Translations under genes and position numbers: made by a program | Shown here: positions 24,775 through 33,948 of the stretch, one piece after another | Position numbering within the stretch: the stretch's first letter is position 1 | Layout: every line of letters begins with the position of its first letter | Notes under the pieces: model-generated | What the model saw: only the letters and a program-made list of their open reading frames with translations | What the model was told of the DNA's origin: nothing | The model's database searches: none | NCBI GenBank assembly: GCA_035555315.1 | Contig: DATMGU010000044.1 | Coordinates: 1-64,000, forward strand | Direction: 5' to 3' | DNA: 64,000 nt | DNA from: DATMGU01 sp035555315 | Lineage (GTDB): Bacteria; Pseudomonadota; Alphaproteobacteria; ATCC43930; CGMCC-115725

Positions 24775-26003
24775 GCCGGCAGGCCCTGCCGCTCACCGGC
24801 ATCCGCGTCATCGACTACAGCCACTTCCTGGCAGGCCCGTTCATGGGCCGCTGCATGGCCGCTCTTGGTGCCGAGGTGATCAAGGTGGAGCGTCCGAAAT
24901 CCGGCGATGCCGGGCGGGCGCATCCGCATTTCAAGGACGGACAGTCCGGCTATTTCCTGCAGCAGAACATGGGCAAGCAAGGCCTGTGCATCGATATGCG
25001 CGATAAGCGCGGCCTGGAGATGATGCACAAGCTTGTCGATACCGCCGACGTGTTCATCGAGAATTATCGGCCGGGCGCGCTCGACCGTCTTGGCCTGGGC
25101 TACACGGCGCTGTCGGCGCGCAACCCGAAGCTGATCTATTGCTCGGTGTCCGCCTACGGCCATACCGGCCCGTACGCCGATCGCCCAGGCTTTGGACTGA
25201 TTGCCGAGGCGATGTCGGGGGCGATGGCGCAAGTGGGCACGCCGGGCGAGCCGCCGCCGCTGCTGCGCATGCCGCTCGCGGACATGTACACCGGTATCCA
25301 CGGCGTGGCGGCAATCAACGCGGCCCTGTTGGGCCGGATCAACAGCGGTCTCGGCCAGCACATCGATCTTGCTTTGTATGACTGCATGATCTCGATGCAC
25401 GACTACGCGGTGCAGCGCTATTTCATGAGCGAAGGCACGGTGATGCCGCAGCAGACAGGCAGCGCGCAGCCGGACTCGACCGTCTACGGCGTGTTCGAGG
25501 CCAAGGGCGGCTATCTGGTGATCGCCGCCCAGGTCGACGACGCCTGGCGCCGCCTCGCCCAGCTGATCGGCGGTGACGCGCTGGCCGCGGACGACCGCTT
25601 CGCAAAACCCGCGGCGCGCAATGCGAACTACGCAATCGCGATGGACATCGTCCGCAGCTGGACGCTCGCCCAGCCCTCACGCGACGCCTGCCTCGAAGCG
25701 CTCGACGCCGCCGGCGTGCCGTCCGCCCCGGTGCAGAACATCGATGAGGTGGTCCGTGATCCGCAGGTCCTCGCACGCGGCATGCTGGTGGAGCAGACCC
25801 ATCCGGTGCTCGGCAAGGTCACGCTGCCCAACCTGCCGTTCCACTTCTCCGGCTGCGACACCACCATCCGCACCCCGGCACCGCTGATGGGACAGGACAA
25901 TCGCCGCATCGCCGAAGCCCTTGGCCTCACCGCCACGCAGATCGATGCGATGGTGAAAGATGGCGTGCTCTACGCGGAAGACGCCGCGGGAGACAAAACA
26001 TGA
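24771..26003 (+). CDS. Family III CoA-transferase (CaiB/BaiF-like)
   Basis: The 410-residue product begins LTGIRVIDYSHFLAGPFMGR and has KVERPKSGDAGR, FIENYRPGALDRLGL and YADRPGFGLIAEAMSGAM. The aspartate in the DMYTGIHG segment fits the catalytic nucleophile of the family. It moves CoA between carboxylic acids. ATG 24771 overlaps the MaoC gene and the stop overlaps the next aroE-like gene, so the block is tightly coupled. Confidence 0.92.
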   Translation: MSRQALPLTGIRVIDYSHFLAGPFMGRCMAALGAEVIKVERPKSGDAGRAHPHFKDGQSGYFLQQNMGKQGLCIDMRDKRGLEMMHKLVDTADVFIENYRPGALDRLGLGYTALSARNPKLIYCSVSAYGHTGPYADRPGFGLIAEAMSGAMAQVGTPGEPPPLLRMPLADMYTGIHGVAAINAALLGRINSGLGQHIDLALYDCMISMHDYAVQRYFMSEGTVMPQQTGSAQPDSTVYGVFEAKGGYLVIAAQVDDAWRRLAQLIGGDALAADDRFAKPAARNANYAIAMDIVRSWTLAQPSRDACLEALDAAGVPSAPVQNIDEVVRDPQVLARGMLVEQTHPVLGKVTLPNLPFHFSGCDTTIRTPAPLMGQDNRRIAEALGLTATQIDAMVKDGVLYAEDAAGDKT

Positions 26004-26827
26004 CGGACAAATACGCCGTCATCGGCAACCCGATCGGCTTCACCAAGTCGCCGATGATCCAGTCGGCGTTCGCAGGCCAGTTCGGCCACGCTATCGAATA
26101 TACAGCCATCCTGGGCGAACTCGGCGGGTTCGCCGCACGCATCGACCAGTTCCGGGCCGAGGGTGCGCGCGGGCTCAACATCACCGCTCCCTTCAAGCTC
26201 GACGCCTTTGCCTATGCCACCGACCTGTCCGAGCGCGCGCGGCGTGCCGGCGCGGTCAATGCACTGAAGTTCGAAGACGGGCGCGTGTTCGCCGAAAATT
26301 TCGACGGCGTCGGGCTGACGCGGGACATCACCGTCAATCTCGGCGTGCCGATGCGCGGCAAGCGCGTCTTGTTGCTCGGCGCGGGCGGGGCGGCGCGCGG
26401 GGCGCTCCTGCCGTTCCTGGCGGAAGAGCCGGCGGAGCTGGTGCTGGTCAACCGCACGGTGGCCAAGGCCGCCAAACTCGGCGCCGAATTCGCCGGTGCC
26501 GGCAACTTGGTCGTCTGCGGCTATGCCGAGCTGACCGACATCACCGGACGGTTCGACCTCGTTGTCAACGCGACCTCCGCCAGCCTGCGGACCGAGCTGC
26601 CGCCGGTGCCCGCGAACGCGTTCCAGGGTGCCGCCGTCGCCTACGAGCTGGCCTATGGCAAGGGCCTGACCCCCTTCCTCCAGGCCGCCCGGGCCGCCGG
26701 CGTGCCGCAGCTTGCCGATGGCGTGGGCATGCTGGTGGAGCAGGCGGCGGAGGCGTTCACCTGGTGGCGTGGCGTTCGGCCGCAGACTGCGTCATTGATT
26801 GCACAACTGACCGTCCCGCTCAGCTGA
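26000..26827 (+). CDS. Shikimate dehydrogenase-family protein (AroE-like), copy 1
   Basis: The 275-residue enzyme opens with YAVIGNPIGFTKSPMIQSAF, where the SKSP-type substrate loop is conserved. NITAPFKLDAF supplies the catalytic lysine and AENFDGVG replaces the usual NTDGxG. The cofactor motif is LLLGAGGAARGALL, and NRT suggests NADP(H). It interconverts 3-dehydroshikimate and shikimate, or a close relative. It lies in a catabolic operon, not a biosynthetic one. Confidence 0.88.
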   Translation: MTDKYAVIGNPIGFTKSPMIQSAFAGQFGHAIEYTAILGELGGFAARIDQFRAEGARGLNITAPFKLDAFAYATDLSERARRAGAVNALKFEDGRVFAENFDGVGLTRDITVNLGVPMRGKRVLLLGAGGAARGALLPFLAEEPAELVLVNRTVAKAAKLGAEFAGAGNLVVCGYAELTDITGRFDLVVNATSASLRTELPPVPANAFQGAAVAYELAYGKGLTPFLQAARAAGVPQLADGVGMLVEQAAEAFTWWRGVRPQTASLIAQLTVPLS

Positions 26828-26895
26828 CCGTCGGCGGGCGTCCAAGAAACAAAGACAATGCAGGGTTCCGAACCTGCGGGGGGAGGAGGGCGTAA

Positions 26896-27564
26896 ATGGG
26901 CTACCAGATGGATTTTTCCGTGGTGTTCGCGGCGTTTCCCCAGCTGCTCTGGGGCTGCCTCGGCACGCTGGGCCTGGCCCTCGCCGGCATGAGTCTGGCA
27001 ATGCTCATCGGCGTCGTGGGGGTGGTGACGCGCCAGTCGACCATCGCCTGGCTCCGCCGCCTGACGATCGCCTTCATCGAGATCATCCGCAACACACCGT
27101 TTCTGGTGCAGATCTTCTTCCTCTATTTCGCCCTGCCGGCACTCGGCCTGCGGCTCAACCCGACGGTGACGGCGATCATCGCCCTGGGCCTCAACGGCGG
27201 CGCCTATGCCATCGAGATCATCCGCGGCGGCGTGCAGTCGATCCACAAGGGCCAGGTCGAGGCCGGCCTGGCACTCGGCCTGCGCAAGGCGCAGGTGTTC
27301 CAGTTCATCGTGCTCAAGCCTGCCTTGAGGGCGATCTACCCGTCGCTGACGGGCCAGTTCATCATGCTGACCCTGACATCGAGCATCTGCACCTCGGTCG
27401 CCGCCTACGAGCTGACGTCGGTGGCGCAACGGATCGAGAGCGACACGTTTCGCAGCTTCGAGGTCTATTTCACGGTCACGCTGATGTACCTGGCGATTTC
27501 GTGGATGCTGATGACCGCGTTCGCCGCGATCTCACGCCAGTATTTCAACTATCCAACGCGCTGA
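26896..27564 (+). CDS. Amino-acid-type ABC transporter permease (HisQ/HisM family)
   Basis: This 222-residue membrane protein has five probable transmembrane segments. FIEIIRNTPFLVQIFFLYFA is the family signature and EAGLALGLRKAQVFQFIVLK the ATPase-coupling loop. It has GGGAGGAGGG ahead of the ATG and starts the transporter part of the operon. With the next permease it forms the polar amino-acid-type importer. Confidence 0.92.
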   Translation: MGYQMDFSVVFAAFPQLLWGCLGTLGLALAGMSLAMLIGVVGVVTRQSTIAWLRRLTIAFIEIIRNTPFLVQIFFLYFALPALGLRLNPTVTAIIALGLNGGAYAIEIIRGGVQSIHKGQVEAGLALGLRKAQVFQFIVLKPALRAIYPSLTGQFIMLTLTSSICTSVAAYELTSVAQRIESDTFRSFEVYFTVTLMYLAISWMLMTAFAAISRQYFNYPTR

Positions 27565-27574
27565 GGAGCCGAAC

Positions 27575-28225
27575 ATGGACGTCGTCTTCGGCTTCAAGGA
27601 GTTCGTCTTCCTGCTCATCGGCCTGAAATGGACGGTGCTGCTCTCGCTGATCGCGTTCACCGGCGGCGGGATCGTCGGCCTGCTGGTCGCCCTCGCACGT
27701 ACGGCGCGGAGCACGGCGCTACGGCGGTCGATGATCCTCTACATCGCCGTGTTTCAGGGCACGCCCCTACTGATGCAGCTCTTCGTGGTGTATTACGGGC
27801 TCGGCCTTGTCGGCATCCAGCTGCCCGCCTGGGTGGCGGTGGCGATCGCCTTCACGCTGAATGCCAGCGCTTTCCTCGGCGACATCTGGCGCGGCGCGAT
27901 CGAGGCGTTGCCACGCGGCCAGACCGACGCCGCCACGGCCCTCGGCCTGCCGATGTTGTCTCAGCTGCGCGACGTGATCCTGCCGCAAGCACTGCGCATC
28001 GCCCAGCCGGCGACGGTCGGCTACATGGTGCAGCTCATCAAGGGCACCTCGCTCGCCGCCATCGTCGGCTTTATCGAGCTCGCCCGGGCCGGGCAGATCG
28101 TCTCCAGCCAGACCTTCGCACCGATCCTCGTCTTCGGCGTGGTGGGTGCCATCTACTTCGCCCTTTGCTGGCCACTGTCGCTCTACAGCGCCCGTCTCGA
28201 GGCGAAGTTCGCCGCCGCGCGATGA
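27575..28225 (+). CDS. Amino-acid-type ABC transporter permease, second subunit
   Basis: This 216-residue protein has IAVFQGTPLLMQLFVVYYGL, WRGAIEALPRGQTDAATALG and LPMLSQLRDVILPQALRIAQ, the signature and coupling loop of the HisQ/HisM family. It lies 10 bases after the first permease. In this setting the pair may import a quinate- or shikimate-like hydroxyacid instead of an amino acid. Confidence 0.92.
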   Translation: MDVVFGFKEFVFLLIGLKWTVLLSLIAFTGGGIVGLLVALARTARSTALRRSMILYIAVFQGTPLLMQLFVVYYGLGLVGIQLPAWVAVAIAFTLNASAFLGDIWRGAIEALPRGQTDAATALGLPMLSQLRDVILPQALRIAQPATVGYMVQLIKGTSLAAIVGFIELARAGQIVSSQTFAPILVFGVVGAIYFALCWPLSLYSARLEAKFAAAR

Positions 28226-28275
28226 ACTTGAGTGTCTTCGTCGATCCAACCACCAAGCAACAAAGGAAACCGTCC

Positions 28276-29112
28276 ATGACCGACATATTCAGCCTCTCGC
28301 GCCGCACTCTGCTGGGCGCCGGCGCGCTCGCCCTCGGCGCCAGCCTGCTGCCCCGCCTGGCCGCGGCCCAGAGCGTCGCCACCATCAAGAGTCGCGGCAA
28401 AGTGCTGATCGGCATCCAAGGCGACAATCCCCCCTGGGGCTTCGTCAACACCAGCGGCGCGTCCGACGGCTTCGACGCCGCGATCGGCACGGCGTTCTCG
28501 AAGTATCTCGGCGTGGGCGTGGAATTCGTGCCGCTCGCCGTGGTGAACCGCATCCCCGCGCTCACCACCGGGCGCGTGGACATCCTGTTCGCGACGATGG
28601 CAATGCTGCCGGAACGCGCCAAGGCGGTGCAGTTCTCCAAGCCATATGTCGCCAACATCATCTCGCTGGTCGCGGCGAAATCGACCAGCGTCAAGACCAA
28701 CGCCGACATGAAGAACATCGTCATCGGCGTGCCGCGCGCCAGCTCGCAGGACGCGCAGATCACCACCAACGCGCCGGCGGGCACCACCATCCGCCGTTAC
28801 GATGACGACGCGGCCACGATCCAGGCGCTGCTCTCCGGCCAAGTGGAAGCCGTCGGCGGCAACATGTTCTATGTCGATCGGCTGAACCAGGCGAAGCCGG
28901 GCACATTCGAGAACAAGCTCGAATTCACCCGCCTCTACAACGGCGCCTGCACCCGCCTGGGCGACAAGGAGCTGAACGCGGCCGCCAACAGCTTCATCGA
29001 TCAGATCAGGACCGATGGCGTGCTGAAATCCGCCTACACGACCTGGATGAAGCAGGAACCGCCGGCGAGCTTCCCCGATGCCATCGAAGGCGTTCCGTTC
29101 GTCGTCGCCTGA
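28276..29112 (+). CDS. ABC transporter substrate-binding protein (polar amino-acid family)
   Basis: The product has 278 residues. The N-terminus, SLSRRTLLGAGALALGASLL, then PRLAAAQ, is a twin-arginine-like signal peptide. The mature domain (GKVLIGIQGDNPPWGFVNTS, PALTTGRVDILFATMAMLPE) is a family 3 solute-binding protein. ATG 28276 has AAAGGAAA upstream; the frame open before it is permease DNA. It captures the ligand in the periplasm for the permeases at 26896 and 27575. Confidence 0.92.
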   Translation: MTDIFSLSRRTLLGAGALALGASLLPRLAAAQSVATIKSRGKVLIGIQGDNPPWGFVNTSGASDGFDAAIGTAFSKYLGVGVEFVPLAVVNRIPALTTGRVDILFATMAMLPERAKAVQFSKPYVANIISLVAAKSTSVKTNADMKNIVIGVPRASSQDAQITTNAPAGTTIRRYDDDAATIQALLSGQVEAVGGNMFYVDRLNQAKPGTFENKLEFTRLYNGACTRLGDKELNAAANSFIDQIRTDGVLKSAYTTWMKQEPPASFPDAIEGVPFVVA

Positions 29113-29128
29113 TAGAAGGGAAGTTCCC

Positions 29129-29902
29129 ATGACGACCACATCCGCCGCTGATATCTCGACCGAGCAGCCGCTGATCCTGATGGAGGCGGTGGAGAAGTGG
29201 TACGTGAATTTCCAGGCGTTGAAATCGATCAACCTGTCGGTCCGCAAAGGCGAGAAGATCGTGCTTTGCGGGCCGTCGGGCTCCGGCAAATCCACGCTCA
29301 TCCGCTGCATCAACCACCTCGAATCCTACCAGAAAGGGAGGATCGTGGTGGACGGTGTGGCCGTGACCGACAACCCGAAGGCGATCGACATCGTCCGGCA
29401 GGAAGTCGGCATGGTGTTCCAAAGCTTCAACCTGTTCCCGCACATGACGGTGCTGCGCAACTGCATGCTCGCTCCCATGCGGGTGCGCGGCACCAGCAAG
29501 GAGGAGGCGGAGGCGACAGCGCGTCGCTATCTGGGCCGCGTGCATATCGGCGACCAGGCCGACAAATTCCCAGCCCAGCTCTCCGGCGGCCAGCAGCAGC
29601 GTGTGGCGATCGCGCGCGCGCTGTGCATGCAGCCGAAGGTGATGCTGTTCGACGAGCCGACGTCGGCGCTCGATCCCGAGATGGTCAAGGAAGTTCTCGA
29701 CACCATGATCGGCCTCGCCCAGGACGGCATGACGATGATCTGCGTCACCCATGAAATGGGCTTCGCCCGGCAGGTGGCCGATCGAGTGATCTTCATGGCC
29801 GAGGGCGAGATCCTCGAGGAGGCGCAGCCCGAGACCTTCTTCCGCACGCCGCAGCATCCGCGTGCACGCACATTCCTCGGTGAGATTCTCGCCCATCACT
29901 GA
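29129..29902 (+). CDS. Amino-acid-type ABC transporter ATP-binding protein
   Basis: This 257-residue ATPase has Walker A GPSGSGKS near residue 50, the Q-loop FQSFNLFPHMTV, signature LSGGQQQRVAIARAL, Walker B VMLFDEPTSALDPE and H-loop VTHEMGFARQVADR. That H-loop text is typical of the GlnQ/HisP group. ATG 29129 follows GAAGGGAAG. It completes the four-gene importer. Confidence 0.94.
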   Translation: MTTTSAADISTEQPLILMEAVEKWYVNFQALKSINLSVRKGEKIVLCGPSGSGKSTLIRCINHLESYQKGRIVVDGVAVTDNPKAIDIVRQEVGMVFQSFNLFPHMTVLRNCMLAPMRVRGTSKEEAEATARRYLGRVHIGDQADKFPAQLSGGQQQRVAIARALCMQPKVMLFDEPTSALDPEMVKEVLDTMIGLAQDGMTMICVTHEMGFARQVADRVIFMAEGEILEEAQPETFFRTPQHPRARTFLGEILAHH

Positions 29903-29936
29903 TGGGAATAAGCTGTCGGCAAATACGCGACATGCC

Positions 29937-29952
29937 CGGGCCGAAGGGCCCG
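29937..29952 (+). terminator. Small GC hairpin after the transporter genes
   Basis: CGGGCC and GGCCCG pair around GAAG in the 130-nt gap between the ATPase and the second aroE-like gene. There is no T run, so it may only attenuate transcription or protect the upstream message. Confidence 0.3.
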
Positions 29953-30035
29953 GAGGTCGAGCCGCTCTATGCCAAGGGTGCCGCCTGGCTGGCAGGCGGA
30001 CCCATCTGACCCCTCTTTCGCAACAAGGATCCACC

Positions 30036-30890
30036 GTGACCCAGAAAGCCACCCTGATCGGCCTTATCGGCGCCGACATCCAGGGTTCCGCCGCACCCGA
30101 ACTGCAGATGACCGAGGGGCAGACGCAGGGGCTGTGGTACGTCTACCGCCTCATCGACCTGACCAAGCTGGGCCTCGGCCCCGAAGCATTGCCGGAGCTT
30201 CTGCTGGCGGCCGAGCGCACCGGCTTTACCGGCCTCGCGATCACCCATCCCTGCAAGCAGGCGGTGATTCCGCATCTGACGGAGCTGTCGGACGATGCGC
30301 GTGCTCTCGGCGCCGTGAACACCGTCTTGCTGCGCGACGGCAAGCGGATCGGCCACAACACGGACTGGACCGGCTTTGCCGAGGCGTTCCGCCGCAACAT
30401 GGATGGCGTGGCACGGGATCGCGTGGTGCAGCTCGGTGCCGGTGGCGCCGGGGCCGCCGTCGCCCATGCCGGGCTGACACTCGGCTATGGCGTTCTGGTG
30501 CTGTTCGACACCGATCCGACCCGCGCCGCCGCGGTCGCGGATCGGCTGAACGCCCATTTCGGCCCGGGCCGTGCCGTCGTCGGCACCGATCTGGCAGCCG
30601 AGGTCGCTTCCGCCAATGGTCTGGTCAACGCAACGCCGATCGGCATGGATGCGCATCCCGGCATGCCGTTGCCAGCGGAGTTGCTTCGCCCGGATCTGTG
30701 GGTGTCGGACGTGATCTATTTCCCGCGCGAGACCGAGCTGCTGCGCCGCGCCCGCGCCCTCGGCGCCCGCACCGATAATGGCGGCGGCATGAACATCTAC
30801 CAGGGGGTCGCACAGTTCCGACTGTTCACCGGCGTCGAACCCGACGCGGACCGCATGGCCGAAAGCTTCGGCAGAATTAGGCCCCTTTGA
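30036..30890 (+). CDS. Quinate/shikimate dehydrogenase-like protein (AroE family), copy 2
   Basis: This 284-residue protein uses GTG 30036 with CAAGGA upstream. Its opening GADIQGSAAPELQMTEGQTQ, then GLWYVYRLIDL differs from classic AroE and resembles NAD-dependent quinate/shikimate dehydrogenases of the QsuD type. The catalytic lysine region is AITHPCKQAVIP, the substrate motif GHNTDWTGF and the cofactor motif QLGAGGAGAAVAHAG. VLFDTDP has an acidic residue after beta-2, which favours NAD. It probably oxidises an imported cyclitol-type acid. Confidence 0.87.
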   Translation: MTQKATLIGLIGADIQGSAAPELQMTEGQTQGLWYVYRLIDLTKLGLGPEALPELLLAAERTGFTGLAITHPCKQAVIPHLTELSDDARALGAVNTVLLRDGKRIGHNTDWTGFAEAFRRNMDGVARDRVVQLGAGGAGAAVAHAGLTLGYGVLVLFDTDPTRAAAVADRLNAHFGPGRAVVGTDLAAEVASANGLVNATPIGMDAHPGMPLPAELLRPDLWVSDVIYFPRETELLRRARALGARTDNGGGMNIYQGVAQFRLFTGVEPDADRMAESFGRIRPL

Positions 30891-30999
30891 TCAGGCCGCT
30901 TTGACATGACGCTGTCTCGCTCGCCCATCTGAGTATGATGGATGCCAACCTCGCCGCCTTGTGAGAGTTGGCATACGCCGAGGCGCGGGCGGCGGCACC

Positions 31000-31788
31000 T
31001 CAGTAGAGCCCCGGCGTTCCGCCACCATCGACCGCGATCGCCGTGCCCTGGATGTGCCGCGCCGCGTCGCTTGCCAGGAACACCGCCAAAGCCGCGACAT
31101 CCTCCGGCTGACCAAGGCGGCGCAGGCCTTCCTTGGCGATCTGGTCGGCACGCGCCTGCTCCGGCGTGACACCGGTCGCGGCGGCGCGCTGGTTGAAGAT
31201 GGTCTGCACCCGCTCGGTCTCGGTCAGGCCCGGCAGGATGGAGTTGACGTTCACGCCGACCTGCTTGCCGATGCCTGACAGGCCCTTGCTGAAATTGGCC
31301 ATCGCGGCGTTGACCGAGCCGCCGACAAGGAAGCCTGGGTCTGGCGTGCGGGCGGCACCGCCGATGATGTTGAGCACAACGCCCTGGGCCGCCACGAGCA
31401 TCGGCCAGAACAGCCGGCTGAGGCGCACGGCGGAATAGAATTTCAGCGCGAACCCGTCTTGCCATTCCTCGTCCGGCTGCGTGACGAAATCTCCGGCGCG
31501 CGTGGCGCCGGCCGAGTTGGCCAGCACGTCGCAACGGCCGAACCTTGCATTCACGGCGCTGTGGACGCTCGTACACCCGGCAATGGTGCGAAGGTCGGCC
31601 GCGACCGTGAGCGGCGGTAGTGCCCCGCTCGCCGCAATGCGCGCCGCCGCTTCGGTCAGTCGTGCTTCGGAAGAAGCGGCGAGCACGGTCTGCGCACCTT
31701 GGAGTGCGAAGGCCTGCGCGATCGCAAACCCGATGCCCCGGCTTGAGCCGCTGACCACCACGACCTTGCCGTCGAATTGTTGTGTCAT
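31000..31788 (-). CDS. SDR-fold protein lacking the usual catalytic Tyr/Lys
   Basis: The 262-residue product has an intact cofactor loop (SGSSRGIGFAIAQ, 13-25), AADLR, and LANSAGAT in place of the NNAG motif. Aligning back from NVNSILPG, the positions normally held by tyrosine and lysine (YxxxK) are glycine and asparagine in GGSVNAAMANFSKG, and the serine strand reads NIIGGAA. It may be a non-catalytic SDR or use other residues. It is in the opposite direction to the aroE-like operon and next to a hydratase gene. Confidence 0.8.
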   Translation of the reverse strand: MTQQFDGKVVVVSGSSRGIGFAIAQAFALQGAQTVLAASSEARLTEAAARIAASGALPPLTVAADLRTIAGCTSVHSAVNARFGRCDVLANSAGATRAGDFVTQPDEEWQDGFALKFYSAVRLSRLFWPMLVAAQGVVLNIIGGAARTPDPGFLVGGSVNAAMANFSKGLSGIGKQVGVNVNSILPGLTETERVQTIFNQRAAATGVTPEQARADQIAKEGLRRLGQPEDVAALAVFLASDAARHIQGTAIAVDGGGTPGLY

Positions 31789-31826
31789 GAGAATCTGTAT
31801 CCGTTGTTGGAGAGGACGTAGCCGTG

Positions 31827-32612
31827 TCAGGCCATCGTGAAGCTGATCTCGGGCAGGCCGGTGAACGTCGCCGTCACGGTCTGGCCCTTCCGTACCGGGG
31901 TCGGCAGCGAGAGCGAGCCCGTCAGCAGGCAGGTGCCGGCCGGCAGGTCGATGCCGCGGGCGTGCAGGTCGCTGAAGGTCTCCACCGCGATGTCCAGCGG
32001 TTCGCGGCGATAGGCGCCGGTGAAGATTTGGATCGGCGGGCTGTCGTCGATCCTCGCCAGGATCTCCATCGTGTTGCACGGCAGATCGCGCCAGGCGGCG
32101 ACCGCGGGCCCGAGCACGGCAGCCCCGCCGGAGCCGTTGTCGGCGATCCCGTCGAACGTCGTGGCCCCGCGCTGTCCGGTGCCTGGCGCGTAACGGCTGG
32201 CGGCGAGCTCGAAGGCGAGATGAAAGGTGAGCATCTCCGCCAGCGTTTCGGCCGAAATCGGCCTGTTACCGCGCGGAAGCGCGCGGGTCAGCCGAACGGC
32301 GAATTCGCATTCGACCTTGACGCTCTTCAGCAGATCCGACGGGATCCGCGCGTGGCTGTCGAAGCAGCGATCCGCGAAGATGCGCCCGGGGATCGCCCCG
32401 TCATGGCCGTCGAACAGCTGCAGCGCAGGGGCGGTGGCGCCCACCTTCCAGCCGACCACCCGCGTGCCGAGCCGTTCGGCGATAAGGTCCTGCACCGTAT
32501 AGGCCTCGGCACGTGTGAGCGCCCCGCGGCCCGATTGGGGCAGCGGGATCGTGCTTCCGGTGCGCCACGCGGCGGCCAAATCCGCGGCCAATTGCTCTAA
32601 TCTCGGCATCAC
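31827..32612 (-). CDS. 2-keto-4-pentenoate hydratase/fumarylacetoacetase-family protein
   Basis: This 261-residue protein has the MhpD-type layout: EAYTVQDLIAERLGTRVVGW, KVGATAPALQLFDG, then VECEFAVRLTRALP with the metal-binding acidic residues, a SRY segment, and GRALTLPG-like text near the end as TGSLSLPTPVRKGQTVTATF. Such enzymes hydrate or decarboxylate ring-cleavage products. The GTG/ATG pair at 32612/32609 gives nearly the same start. It runs with the SDR-fold gene 38 bases downstream. Confidence 0.82.
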   Translation of the reverse strand: MMPRLEQLAADLAAAWRTGSTIPLPQSGRGALTRAEAYTVQDLIAERLGTRVVGWKVGATAPALQLFDGHDGAIPGRIFADRCFDSHARIPSDLLKSVKVECEFAVRLTRALPRGNRPISAETLAEMLTFHLAFELAASRYAPGTGQRGATTFDGIADNGSGGAAVLGPAVAAWRDLPCNTMEILARIDDSPPIQIFTGAYRREPLDIAVETFSDLHARGIDLPAGTCLLTGSLSLPTPVRKGQTVTATFTGLPEISFTMA

Positions 32613-32657
32613 GTGCCTCGCCTTGTCGTTTGGGTTTTTGACAGCGGGATGTATCGC

Positions 32658-33710
32658 TCAGCGGTACATCATGTTCTCCCGCGTCACGATCTCGATCGGG
32701 ATGCCGACATGTCCGGGCAGCGCCTGGCGCGTGCGCAGGCAGTCGAGTGCCAGGGTTGCGATACGCGTCATGTTCTGGTGGATGACCGCGTGGATCGTGC
32801 CGGAGAGCAGATAAGGCCTGGTGTCGGCATTGAAGTTGTGCGCGATCATCGCGATCGGTCGCTCCAGACCGGCATCGCGCACCGCGTCCGCCGCACCGGC
32901 GACGCCGGCGCCGACGCAGTAGATGCCGACGATGTCCGTATGCCCCGCGATGATCTCGCCGAGCCGCGCACGGGTCACCTTGTGCTTGTCGACGCCGGTG
33001 ATCACTTCAAGGCATTCGAGTTCCGGCCGCTCGTTGCGCAAGTAGCTGCGAAAGCCGGCGTCGCGTTCCTCATGCGAGCGATAGAGCTGACCGGCCCAGA
33101 CCACGGCGAGCTTGCCGGGGCCAGGACAGAGGCCGCCCATGAGAAATCCGGCCGTGCGCCCGGCGGCGCGGTTGTCGAGGCCGACATAGGCGAGGCGATC
33201 CGCGCCGGCGATGTCGGTCAGCACGGTCACGACGGGAATGCCGGCCTGGGCCAACGCATCGAATGCGTCCCGGACCAGCGCATGATCGAGCACCTGGACG
33301 ATCACGCCGTCGCTGTCGTGGGCGATGCACCGCCGCAGCCGTGCCGCGAGCGCCGCGGGGTTCATCAGTTCGACGAAATCCACCTCTAACCGCAGCCCGT
33401 GCACGGCCCCGAGGTCGCCCAGCGCCTCGGCGAGGGCCTTCACGCTCTGCGCGCCGTCGCCGGCCAGGATGACATCGAACCTCGGTAGCGGGCCGTCCGC
33501 GATCCGCGCCGGCTGATCGATGCCGACGATAGAGCGGATCGCCTCCTCGACGCGCGTCACGGTCCGCTGGCGGACACCGCCACGCCCGTTGATGACACGA
33601 TCGACCGTCGCCGTGCTGACGCCGGCCCGCGCGGCCACGTCCGCCACGCGCGGCTTGCGCGCGACGGCGGCGAGCAACTCCTGACGATCGGCTGGGACGG
33701 CACTTGTCAT
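32658..33710 (-). CDS. LacI-family transcriptional regulator, second
   Basis: The product has 350 residues. The helix-turn-helix is VADVAARAGVSTATVDRVIN at about residues 22-41, with the GRGGVRQRTVTRVEEAI continuation. The sensor half resembles periplasmic ribose-binding-type domains (DIVGIYCVGAGVAGAADAV, EIVTRENMMYR). It starts a minus-strand run with the hydratase and SDR-fold genes and faces the dehydroquinase-like gene across a palindrome-rich gap, which it probably binds. Confidence 0.92.
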   Translation of the reverse strand: MTSAVPADRQELLAAVARKPRVADVAARAGVSTATVDRVINGRGGVRQRTVTRVEEAIRSIVGIDQPARIADGPLPRFDVILAGDGAQSVKALAEALGDLGAVHGLRLEVDFVELMNPAALAARLRRCIAHDSDGVIVQVLDHALVRDAFDALAQAGIPVVTVLTDIAGADRLAYVGLDNRAAGRTAGFLMGGLCPGPGKLAVVWAGQLYRSHEERDAGFRSYLRNERPELECLEVITGVDKHKVTRARLGEIIAGHTDIVGIYCVGAGVAGAADAVRDAGLERPIAMIAHNFNADTRPYLLSGTIHAVIHQNMTRIATLALDCLRTRQALPGHVGIPIEIVTRENMMYR

Positions 33711-33731
33711 CGGCTGGCCTTATTGCGGCAT

Positions 33732-33749
33732 ATCCATCAAATGATGGAT
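33732..33749. promoter_or_regulatory. Palindrome ATCCATCAAATGATGGAT
   Basis: This 18-bp inverted repeat (two central mismatches) lies 22 bases before the LacI gene start. CATCA/TGATG half-sites recur nearby, so it is a candidate operator for that regulator. Confidence 0.5.
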
Positions 33750-33781
33750 TTTAATCAAAAAATGAAGATCATGAGCGGACT

Positions 33782-33836
33782 ATACCATCATTTTTTGATC
33801 TGAATAGATCATAAGGATTGACGAATTTGATGGTAT
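33782..33836. promoter_or_regulatory. Nested inverted repeats in the divergent promoter region
   Basis: ATACCATCA at 33782-33790 and TGATGGTAT at 33828-33836 are exact inverted copies. Between them TGATCTGAATAGATCA (33796-33811) is a second palindrome with 6-bp arms. The region is AT-rich and separates the LacI gene from the dehydroquinase-like gene, which fits paired operators and promoters. Confidence 0.45.
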
Positions 33837-33948
33837 CGCGTCAATTTCTGACTGGGACAATGCCGGCCCCGGTGATGCTGGCGCGCGTGACGATCCGCGG
33901 AGGATCACGCGAATGAAAATTTTCGACTGCTGAACAGTGGAGAGAGAC

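Noticed and set aside
26210..26930. Long plus- and minus-strand frames overlapping the aroE-like and permease genes
   Set aside because: Their text is arginine-rich shadow translation typical of GC-rich DNA, and real genes with family motifs occupy the same bases.
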